Of a stretch of DNA of 29,036 nucleotides, positions 1-6,753 are shown in pieces; positions within the stretch are counted from its first letter, which is position 1, and each line of letters opens with the position of its first letter. The stretch comes from CAYOVG01 sp964407285. GTDB lineage: Bacteria; Desulfobacterota; Syntrophobacteria; Syntrophobacterales; Syntrophobacteraceae. Position numbers and translations under genes: made by a program. The notes under the pieces are model-generated. The model searched no databases. It had not been told where the DNA came from and worked only from the letters and a program-made list of their open reading frames with translations. The stretch covers positions 1 through 29,036 of the forward strand of contig CAYOVG010000036.1 of NCBI GenBank assembly GCA_964407285.1, in the 5' to 3' direction.

Positions 1-93
1 GCAATCCCCGAACCTGTCGGCCGCCTGCGCCGACCGGTCGGCGCAGGCGGAACTCTCTCCTCCGACCTTTAAGGTATCTTTGGATGTACTCAT
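1..93 (-). CDS. Partial gene resembling a chemoreceptor (MCP-PilZ) tail, runs off left edge
   Basis: An ATG at 93-91 follows a GGGAGGTG ribosome-binding sequence and opens 31 codons to the window edge. The peptide contains KVGGESSACADRSAQAADRF, which aligns with KVGEESSTCADQLSQAADRL in the C-terminal helix of the chemoreceptor at 2381-4531. DNA 1-70 matches 2744-2813 in the same orientation with about 12 mismatches in 70. The similarity stops just before the start codon, so this is either a truncated receptor copy with a new start or a short gene made from a duplicated tail. Whether a PilZ domain follows cannot be seen. The ORF and homology are directly visible; that the gene is functional is inference. 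Confidence 0.5.
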   Translation of the reverse strand, partial: MSTSKDTLKVGGESSACADRSAQAADRFGDC

Positions 94-588
94 CGCTTAA
101 CGGAATATTCACCTCCCTGTAATGAAAATCTATTACAAATGCAGTACTTGGAAATAAGCGTTTGCAGACGTTCCATCCGGAGACTTTGCCTCCCCTGTTG
201 CAAGGGAAGCAGAAAGCCCGGTCATGAGTGGCTCATCCAATCGCATGGACCGGAAACTCAATCCAGGCTCGTTCATAACCGTCTTACCGGGTCCCATCCG
301 GCTGATTCCATGTACTGATTGTATGTATCGAATCGGAAGCCCTTCACGATCGAATGGGAAACGGAGGGCGACCGGTCCTTGAGAAACAGTCGGGTTGCCC
401 TTGCCGTATCGGATACAGGCATCCCGCTGTGCTTGTACGGTGCAGTCATCAGAACGGCGGTCCATCGCGATCGGGAAAGGAGGTAACAGCGAAAACAAGA
501 AATGGGAAGGATTGGAGGGCAGGAGAAGGCATTTGACTGGAAAAGGGAAGTAAACGCCATACAAGATCTTGAGAGAGGAGAACGAATC
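94..588. other. Intergenic region upstream of alkaline phosphatase
   Basis: No convincing gene was found in these 495 bases. A strong Shine-Dalgarno-like AAAGGAGGT lies at 476-484. The nearest in-frame ATG for the phosphatase frame is at 502, which is 17 bases away and too far for normal initiation. The divergent promoters for the gene starting at 93 and the phosphatase at 589 should lie here, but no clear -35/-10 pair was identified. On the minus strand, 190-209 can form a small G-U-containing stem. Confidence 0.4.
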
Positions 589-2076
589 ATGAAGGGTATT
601 ACAAGAAGGGCCTTTATTTCAGTCACCGCAGGAGCTTTCCTGCTCGCATCTTTTCAACCGGCAATTTCATGCAAACCAAAAGCCAGGAACGTCATCCTCA
701 TGATCAGTGACGGGCAAGGGTTCAACACCGTTAAGGCAACCGAATACTACACGGGCGGCAAAGCGGTATATGAAAATTTCAAGCACAAATACGGCATGAA
801 CACAAATTCGGCAGGCAAGCGAAACGGCTATGTGGGGACGCCTTACGACCCGGTCGCCATGGCGACCAACTTCCAGTACGCCAATTCCTATCCCAACGGC
901 CCCACCGACTCGGCTTCCGCCGCCACCGCCATGTACACCGGCGTGAAGAATTTCGACAACGAGGTCAACATCACCACGGATGACGATTTCGCTGCCTTGG
1001 AGACGTTCTTCGAAAAGGCCGCCGAGGCAGGCAAGAGCATTGGCGCCGTCTCCAGCGTGAACTGGACGCACGCCACTCCGGTCAGTGTATTCGGTCACAA
1101 CAAGAACCGCGGTAACTACGCGGAAATGGCGAAGGAAGCGATTGAAGGAAGCAACCCCAACGCAAACAACGCCGGCTATGACGCCGGCAATTACAACGGC
1201 AACCTCAAAGTCGTCATGGGGCCGGGCAACCCCCTTTACGACAACGACGCCGCCGAACTTGCCGCTCCCAATTACAAAAATATCGGTGAGACAAACTGGA
1301 CTAATCTCACAAACGGCCATAACGGCTGGACACTCATCACCACACAGGCCGAATTTGAGGCTCTGATGACCGGAGATACTCCCGACAAGGTGTTGGGAAT
1401 GCCCCATGCGCTTGACACCCTGCAGTTCAACCGCGCCAACTCGAGCTCCGCTCTCAATTCCAAAGCGTTGCCGTACACCGACGCCCTCAACTCCGGCGTA
1501 CCTGATCTCGCCGCCATGACCAGGGCCGCTCTGAACGTGCTCGACAACAATCCCAACGGTTTCGCGGTCATGATCGAAGGCGGCGCCGTGGACTGGGCCA
1601 ACCACGCAAACCTTGCGGGCCGCATGATCGAGGAGCAGATCGACTTCAACGAAGCGGTGAAGGCGGTTGTCGAATACCTTGACAACAACACCAACGGAAA
1701 TAATTGGAACAACACGCTGCTTATTGTCACCGCCGACCATGAGTGTGGGCACCTGTGGGGGGACGGAGACGTGGAAGGTTCAACCTTCTTCGATGTCAAC
1801 GGTAACGGCGTGTTCGATCACGGCGTCGATTATGCCCACGTCAAGGATAACGGCGTCGGCAATTTGCCTGGAACCCGGTACTGGTCCACTCAGCACACCA
1901 ACGCCCTTGTACCCCTGTATGCAAAGGGCGCGCGCAGTGAAAGATTCAACCGCTGCGACAACGCAAGGGACCGCAATCTGAGGGCCGTTTACAACCTGGA
2001 TCGCACCTGGAGCGGCAAGTACATCGACAATACATGCGTTTACGATGTCATGAAGAGCGCGGTCCTTGGTGATTAG
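589..2076 (+). CDS. Alkaline phosphatase family protein, exported (Tat-type signal)
   Basis: A 495-residue phosphomonoesterase of the PhoA/PF00245 fold, expected to release phosphate from organic esters outside the cytoplasm using two Zn and one Mg. Visible motifs are SDGQG (residues 40-44, metal Asp), TDSASAATAMYTG with predicted nucleophile Ser108, HATPVSVFGH (161-170), EGGAVDWANHAN (metal ligands), TADHECGH, and a late QHTNALVPLYAKG carrying the last metal His. The N-terminus MKGITRRAFIS followed by a hydrophobic run fits a twin-arginine signal; Cys28 is a weak lipobox candidate. ATG 589 is chosen because GAGAGGAG precedes it at good spacing and the signal starts there. An in-frame ATG at 502 would bury the signal. 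No Pho box was recognised. The family is clear; the substrate is unknown. Confidence 0.9.
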   Translation: MKGITRRAFISVTAGAFLLASFQPAISCKPKARNVILMISDGQGFNTVKATEYYTGGKAVYENFKHKYGMNTNSAGKRNGYVGTPYDPVAMATNFQYANSYPNGPTDSASAATAMYTGVKNFDNEVNITTDDDFAALETFFEKAAEAGKSIGAVSSVNWTHATPVSVFGHNKNRGNYAEMAKEAIEGSNPNANNAGYDAGNYNGNLKVVMGPGNPLYDNDAAELAAPNYKNIGETNWTNLTNGHNGWTLITTQAEFEALMTGDTPDKVLGMPHALDTLQFNRANSSSALNSKALPYTDALNSGVPDLAAMTRAALNVLDNNPNGFAVMIEGGAVDWANHANLAGRMIEEQIDFNEAVKAVVEYLDNNTNGNNWNNTLLIVTADHECGHLWGDGDVEGSTFFDVNGNGVFDHGVDYAHVKDNGVGNLPGTRYWSTQHTNALVPLYAKGARSERFNRCDNARDRNLRAVYNLDRTWSGKYIDNTCVYDVMKSAVLGD

Positions 2077-2208
2077 TCGAGATCGCTTACCGGGCCGATG
2101 AGCCGATGCGGCTGACTGTAATCCATAATCCCAAGATCGGCCGGGTTGACTGCAATGCCCGGCGGGCGCCCGCCTCGCGGCATGCAGCCTCCGGGCATGC
2201 ACATAAAG

Positions 2209-2234
2209 GGGGCCGGAGCGCCCGCTCCGGCCCC
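2209..2234. terminator. Strong GC hairpin between convergent genes, likely bidirectional terminator
   Basis: GGGGCCGGAGCG at 2209-2220 pairs perfectly with CGCTCCGGCCCC at 2223-2234. It sits between the stops of the phosphatase (2076) and the chemoreceptor-PilZ frame (2381). Neither side has a long T-run, so efficiency is uncertain. The rest of the 2077-2380 gap contains GC palindromes (for example around 2161-2172) and no gene that I can support. Confidence 0.5.
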
Positions 2235-2380
2235 GCTCCCTTTCCAAGTCGCCATACCGGATAATCCGGACGAGTATTGCACGAGGCTTCTTGCCGCTCC
2301 TTTATCGGATCACATCTCCTGTATGTCGAGCGGGCCTTGTTTCACGATATGGAAAGGGTCTACGACGGCAGGCATGTCCA

Positions 2381-2857
2381 TCATGCATTCCACGTATCCG
2401 CGGCGGTCCCGTCGCTCTTTATGTGCGTATCTATGAGCAGGATCAGGTCCTGTCCGGGGGTGCTCATGAACTCCAGCCCCATCCGCTTTCCGCGTTTCCA
2501 TACGACCCCGGCCGACAGGCGGAAAGACTTTCCGTTGACGCCGCACTCGAATTCCACCTGCTTGCCCTGAACGGCGATGTCCGATTCCACGCGCGCGCCC
2601 TGCACGGAGATGTCCAGGATTTTGCACGGACGGCCGTTTATCCTGCCGTACAGGTCGGCGCTATCGGCGCACTGATAACGGACGCGCTTGCGAATCCCGA
2701 TCAGCCGCGCCAGTTCGCCGACAACTTCCTGGTTGACGCCCACGTAAACCCCGAGCCTGTCGGCCGCCTGGGACAGCTGGTCGGCGCAGGTGGAACTCTC
2801 TTCTCCGACTTTCTGCATGTCCGAAGTCACCTGGTTGATCTGTTCGATGCCCACCGC
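2381..2857 (-). pseudogene. Severed 3' part of the chemoreceptor gene: second methylation helix plus PilZ domain
   Basis: This reads on in exactly the same frame after the TAG at 2860-2858 that ends the upstream receptor part. The first residues, AVGIEQINQVTSDMQKVGEE, are the canonical continuation of an MCP C-terminal helix. A PilZ domain follows, with RKRVR (residues 55-59 of the GTG-initiated 157-residue frame starting at 2854) and DISVQG (81-86), the two c-di-GMP-binding motifs. If GTG 2854 were used by reinitiation it would give a soluble PilZ protein, but no dedicated ribosome-binding site is obvious. More likely it is the lost tail of one 716-residue MCP-PilZ protein. PilZ-type c-di-GMP binding is established for the family; the interruption is seen directly. 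Confidence 0.75.
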
Positions 2858-4531
2858 CTAGTCCCTGGATGCGTTCGCGATCTCGGGCGCCAGTTGCAGG
2901 GCCTCGGCCGTGTTTTTCACCACCAGGGAAAAGCTCCCCGCGGTCTTCCGCACCAAATGGGTCCCGTTGGCCACCTTCCGCACGGTTTCCTCGATCAGTT
3001 CGGCGGTGGTCCCGGCGGCCGCGGCGGACCGCCCCGCAAGGTTTCTCACTTCGTCGGCCACGACCGCAAACCCGGCCCCCGCTTCCCCCGCCCTCGCGGC
3101 CTCCACCGCGGCGTTCAAGGCCAGCAGATTGGTCTGAAACGCTATGGCGTCGATCTCCTTGACGATCTTCTGGGTCTTCTCGCCGGCCTGCGCGATTTCC
3201 TCCATGGAATCGAGCAGGTACTTCATGGAGTGGTCGGCTTCCTCTATCGCCCCGGAAACCTGCGCCATGAGGGTGCTGGATGTATTCGCCTTCTCGGCGT
3301 TGAGTCGGGCCTGGTCCGCGATCTGCTCCAGCGTAGCCGACGTCTCTTCAATGGACGCCATGTTCCTCATGGTGCTGTCGGCAAGCTCCCTCCCCATCCG
3401 GGCGAACCTGAGCGCCACGAATTCGATCTCCTCGTTGGTGTGAACCAGCTTGCCCCCGGTTTCGAACATATCCTTGGTAAGAAGAAAGCTGATGGCGAGG
3501 ATCAAGACGAATACGGTCGGGATGAACAGCACGAGCAGCAAAACGATCACCAGGCGTTCGAAATCCTTCTCGAACCGAGCCACGGTGGAAAAATCGATGT
3601 CGAGCGCCAGGACGCCGATGACCTTGTCGCTGAAATCCTTGACGGGATGGAAGACGACCTGGTCGTCTCCCTGCTTGCTGATGAACGTGCCGTTGAGCCC
3701 GGACCTGAGGTGCTCGGCTTCATAGCTGAAGTCGCCCTCGCCGAATGCCGAAACGAACTGGTCCCCCACCATGGGGTGCTTCTGCCGGTCCTGGAGGTCC
3801 CTGGCGATATCGAGATAATCCTTCAGCACGAAGACACGGAATCCCTTGATTTCCCGGTGCGTCTGCCTGAACGCGATGATGGGGCTGTCGTAGTCCGTGA
3901 AGGCTTCGATGCTGGTCAGGTAGGTCCCCTTCTCATCGACGACCGGGGCGACGCCGCGGATCACCATGCCGCTCCTCCCCACTTCCACCCCCAGGATGGG
4001 CTTGTGGGCCGGGTCCTTCTGAATTGCCTGAAGGGTCTGCCTGAACTTACCGATATCGTCGGTCTTCTCCTGCCCGGGATTGTCGAACCGCCAGATGCTC
4101 CTCACCTGTCCGTTGTTGTTCAAATGCAGGTGCAGCTTCAACGGCTTGCCGGACGCCTTCTTGAACCCCTCCATGACGGGCAGGAAGTCCTTCTTGAGAC
4201 GCTCGCGCGCATCCTTCGACCGCGGATCGGCTTCGTTCGTTATGTCTCCGGACAGGGCGAGTTTAGCCGCCTCGACGATACGAAAATCCTGGGCGAAGAT
4301 GGCGGCCGCTTCGAACGATTTCCCGGACGCATCTTTCAATGAAACGTCGAGGGCGCTCATCCATTCGGCGACATTCTCCTTTTCTCTCTTGTCCCAGAAA
4401 TTCCTGACGTACCCGGTAATGACGTACACGGAGAAAATAGATCCCAGCGTGAAAAGGATCAGAACACAGATCGTCGGCAGAAGGACCTTTCTCCGGCCGA
4501 GAATCCGCATAATCTTCTGGATGTTTTTCAT
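2858..4531 (-). CDS. Methyl-accepting chemotaxis receptor, truncated by in-frame TAG
   Basis: A 557-residue inner-membrane chemoreceptor. Transmembrane segments lie at about 16-40 and 327-352 and enclose a periplasmic Cache-like sensor. Its LHLHLNNNGQVRSIWRFDNP and GVEVGRSGMVIRGVAPVVDE stretches resemble the dCache_3 type; the ligand is unknown. The cytoplasmic part has no obvious HAMP but contains the conserved hairpin tip (IAFQTNLLALNAAVEAARAG through FAVVADEVRNLAG, about 463-500) that contacts CheA/CheW. The frame ends at ASRD-TAG, where receptors normally read ASR(E/D)Q, so a single CAG-to-TAG change explains the stop. Truncation removes much of the return helix and a C-terminal PilZ domain. 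ATG 4531 is the only start upstream of TM1. It is transcribed divergently from the LuxR-type gene at 4656. Confidence 0.88.
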   Translation of the reverse strand: MKNIQKIMRILGRRKVLLPTICVLILFTLGSIFSVYVITGYVRNFWDKREKENVAEWMSALDVSLKDASGKSFEAAAIFAQDFRIVEAAKLALSGDITNEADPRSKDARERLKKDFLPVMEGFKKASGKPLKLHLHLNNNGQVRSIWRFDNPGQEKTDDIGKFRQTLQAIQKDPAHKPILGVEVGRSGMVIRGVAPVVDEKGTYLTSIEAFTDYDSPIIAFRQTHREIKGFRVFVLKDYLDIARDLQDRQKHPMVGDQFVSAFGEGDFSYEAEHLRSGLNGTFISKQGDDQVVFHPVKDFSDKVIGVLALDIDFSTVARFEKDFERLVIVLLLVLFIPTVFVLILAISFLLTKDMFETGGKLVHTNEEIEFVALRFARMGRELADSTMRNMASIEETSATLEQIADQARLNAEKANTSSTLMAQVSGAIEEADHSMKYLLDSMEEIAQAGEKTQKIVKEIDAIAFQTNLLALNAAVEAARAGEAGAGFAVVADEVRNLAGRSAAAAGTTAELIEETVRKVANGTHLVRKTAGSFSLVVKNTAEALQLAPEIANASRD

Positions 4532-4536
4532 GGCGC

Positions 4537-4630
4537 GGCCTCTCAGTTTGCGGGTAGTTGTACTTTCTCAAACGGATGAGCCCCGATCATAGCACCTGGA
4601 ATCAAAGGATTCCAGCAGTATTGAGAGGCC
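4537..4630. promoter_or_regulatory. Divergent promoter region with nested inverted repeats
   Basis: GGCCTCTCA at 4537-4545 is a perfect inverse of TGAGAGGCC at 4622-4630. Inside it, CTGGAATC (4596-4603) and GATTCCAG (4608-4615) form an 8-bp palindrome with a 4-base centre. Both lie between the divergent chemoreceptor (4531) and LuxR-type gene (4656). This layout suits an operator pair or looping site, possibly for the LuxR-type product. The repeats are seen; the role is inference. Confidence 0.35.
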
Positions 4631-4655
4631 CGAATCATTCATCGAACCTAAGAGC

Positions 4656-6410
4656 GTGCATATCTTTTTGCTTTCCGGGCCGGATTGTGGCATTGTCGGC
4701 ATATGCATTATACTGCTCGTAGGCGGATACCTTGCGGTGAAGGTTTTGGTTATACCGGCGGTCTACAGGGATATGAGCGAACGAAACCAGTTGGAAGCAG
4801 GCTTACGCGACAGCGAAAGGAAATACCGGACGCTTTTCGAGAACATGCGCCAGGGGGCGTTGTACAGGAACGCCGACGGGAAAATCGCCGACGTCAATCA
4901 GGCGGCCCTTCTGATGCTGGGCTTGAGCCGGGAGGAGATGCTCGGGAGGACTTCGGACGACCGGGCCTGGGGCATAATTCGCGAGGACGGGTCCGCATTT
5001 CCGGCGGCGGAGCATCCGTCCCTGGTCGCCCTCGAGACCGGAGAGCCGGTAAGGGACGTGGTCGCGGGGGTATTCAACCCGCAAAAGGGCTGCTACGTCT
5101 GGATGGTCGTAAACGCCTTCCCCGACTTCCATCCGGGAGAGACCGCGCCCTGCGGCGTCTTCCTCACGCTGCACGACATCACCGAACGAAAGCGAATGGA
5201 AGAAGCCCTGCGGGAGAGCGAGGAAATGTACCGCGGCCTGTACCAAAATGCCGCTGTCGGTATTTTCTCCTCTACCTTTGAGGGACGGTTCCTCAACATG
5301 AACCCTGCTCTTGCCGCAATGCTGGGTTATGCTTCACCCCGGGAAGCGATGGATTCCATTCGAGACATAGCCCGCGATGTATACGTGGACCGGAATCGCC
5401 GGAGCGAAGTGGTGCGCAGGACCTTCGAGGAAGGGCAAACGTTGGCTTTCGAGAACGTGTACCGCAGGAAAAACGGGGAGCTGTTCGACGCGTATCTCTA
5501 TCTTCGAGTCGTTCACGATAAGGACGGAAAGCCTTCTTGCCTGCAGGGAATCGTGGAGGATGTCACCGAGCGCAAACGGGCGGAAGAGCGGCTGCGCAGG
5601 ACCTTCGACCAGGCGCCCATCGGGGCCGCGATCGTTTCGATGGATTACAGATTCCTGCGCGTCAACCAGGCGCTGTGCCGCATCACGGGGTATTCGGAAG
5701 AAGAGCTTACCTCTTTGGGGTTCCCGGATATCACCCATCCGGACGACATCGCGCTCGATATCGACCTGGCCCGAAAGCTGGAAGCCGGTGAAATCGACCA
5801 GTACGAGATGGACAAACGCTACATCAGAAAGGACGGCAGCATCGTCTGGATTTACCTTTCCGTTCGCATGATGAAAGATGCCCAGGGAAAGCCCGTTCAC
5901 TTCATTCCCATGATGGAGGATATTTCCGAACGAAAGCGGGCGGAACTGGAACTGGTGGAAAAAAAGGAGTTGCTGCAGGCGCAGGCGCGCCACCTCGAGG
6001 AGGTCAACACGGCCCTGAAGGTCCTTCTCAACCACCGCGACGAAGAGCACCGGGGAATAGTCGAAGACATGCAGTCGAGCATCCGGCAGTTGATCCTCCC
6101 GTACCTGGAGAGGGTGGAAAGATGCGTATCGAACGCTGAATGCAAGACTCTCCTCGATATAATAAAAAGTAATCTCAACCATATAACAGCAAACTACTCG
6201 AAGATGCTCCCTGCCGGAAGTTCCGGTTTGACACCGACGGAAACGAAGATCGCCGACCTGGTGCGGCACGGGAAAACGAACAAAGAAATCGCCGCGTTGC
6301 TCAACATATCGGTCAACGCCGTGTCGTTCCATCGAAAGAACATCCGGAAAAAGTTCGGCCTGAAACAGGAAAAAATCAACCTGCAGTCCTTTCTCCGCTC
6401 CAATGTTTAG
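4656..6410 (+). CDS. Membrane-anchored triple-PAS protein with LuxR-type HTH
   Basis: A 584-residue predicted sensory transcription regulator. A hydrophobic segment at about 10-34 is followed by three PAS/PAC modules: about 52-182 (ending ITERKRMEEAL), 185-308 (ending VTERKRAEERL) and 310-430 (ending ISERKRAELEL). A coiled-coil linker follows, then a C-terminal LuxR/GerE helix-turn-helix at about 522-584, with LTPTETKIADLVRHGKTNKE and ISVNAVSFHRKNIRKKFGL. There is no receiver domain, so the PAS domains probably pass the signal directly. The start is uncertain: GTG 4656 keeps the membrane segment, and the frame is closed upstream by TAG at 4590-4592. ATG 4773 would give a soluble form. A DNA-binding protein with a membrane anchor is unusual but known (ToxR/CadC style). 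Its targets may be the inverted repeats on either side of the gene. Confidence 0.82.
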   Translation: MHIFLLSGPDCGIVGICIILLVGGYLAVKVLVIPAVYRDMSERNQLEAGLRDSERKYRTLFENMRQGALYRNADGKIADVNQAALLMLGLSREEMLGRTSDDRAWGIIREDGSAFPAAEHPSLVALETGEPVRDVVAGVFNPQKGCYVWMVVNAFPDFHPGETAPCGVFLTLHDITERKRMEEALRESEEMYRGLYQNAAVGIFSSTFEGRFLNMNPALAAMLGYASPREAMDSIRDIARDVYVDRNRRSEVVRRTFEEGQTLAFENVYRRKNGELFDAYLYLRVVHDKDGKPSCLQGIVEDVTERKRAEERLRRTFDQAPIGAAIVSMDYRFLRVNQALCRITGYSEEELTSLGFPDITHPDDIALDIDLARKLEAGEIDQYEMDKRYIRKDGSIVWIYLSVRMMKDAQGKPVHFIPMMEDISERKRAELELVEKKELLQAQARHLEEVNTALKVLLNHRDEEHRGIVEDMQSSIRQLILPYLERVERCVSNAECKTLLDIIKSNLNHITANYSKMLPAGSSGLTPTETKIADLVRHGKTNKEIAALLNISVNAVSFHRKNIRKKFGLKQEKINLQSFLRSNV

Positions 6411-6753
6411 GTCTTCGCGGTTTCCTCCGGGTATCGAGGCGTGTTACCGGATAGTATAATGGTAGTGTTATACTACCATTAAACCACCCATAATTTACCA
6501 TCATGAGCGCTTCCAAATACGGTATAAAATAACCCTCCTAAATACTGCGTGAACGACGAAATTGCTGAAATTGCCGTGCGCTGCCTCGTTCGGACGGCTC
6601 TTGAGGACTTGGTATACCCGCCGGCCGGACGATTGTCCCCGGCGCCGTTTGGATGAAGCGCGCCGCGACCGGTCGCCCTGCCCCGGACGCGCGCTTCGCA
6701 AAACGAGGTTCGAGCTGAGCTGCGGGAAGATGAGGATTGGAAGGAACCTGGAT
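6411..6753. other. Intergenic region between LuxR-type gene and hybrid kinase
   Basis: These 343 bases include an AT-rich palindrome cluster at 6453-6481 and a TATAAAAT-like stretch near 6523, which could be a promoter for the kinase pair. The frame of the downstream kinase stays open back to an ATG at 6562. The extra residues are Arg/Pro/Cys-rich and unlike any PAS-kinase N-terminus, so I treat 6562-6753 as leader. Confidence 0.4.
6453..6481. promoter_or_regulatory. Overlapping inverted repeats, candidate operator or attenuator
   Basis: TAATGGTAGT (6457-6466) and ACTACCATTA (6472-6481) are a perfect 10-bp inverted repeat with a 5-base spacer. AGTATAA (6453-6459) and TTATACT (6468-6474) form a second inverted repeat that overlaps the first. 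A further TACCAT occurs at about 6497. The AT-rich composition contrasts with the surroundings. The size and symmetry fit a dimeric regulator site 3' of a LuxR-type gene and 5' of the kinase operon. Confidence 0.45.

Noticed and set aside
120..260. Possible c-di-GMP (GEMM-like) riboswitch on the minus strand upstream of the partial receptor gene
   Set aside because: A GCAAAGTCTCCGG stretch beside a small stem recalls part of the GEMM core, but the conserved 5' GGCAAACC half and the tetraloop/receptor are absent.
667..1752. 361-codon minus-strand frame inside the alkaline phosphatase
   Set aside because: Shadow of a gene with complete catalytic motifs; no recognisable domain.
2858..2860. Pyrrolysine or other readthrough at the TAG
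   Set aside because: TAG serves as a normal final stop at 2076 and 6410, and Gln is the family residue at this place, so a point mutation is simpler. No stem structure typical of recoding was recognised.
2291..4342. 683-codon open frame on the plus strand antisense to the chemoreceptor
   Set aside because: It is a GC-rich mirror of a clear MCP gene. The protein is His/Gly/Arg-rich without domains, and there is no ribosome-binding context.
6562..6753. N-terminal extension of the first hybrid kinase from ATG 6562
   Set aside because: Residues are Arg/Cys/Pro-rich and unlike a protein N-terminus; ATG 6754 has the proper ribosome-binding site.
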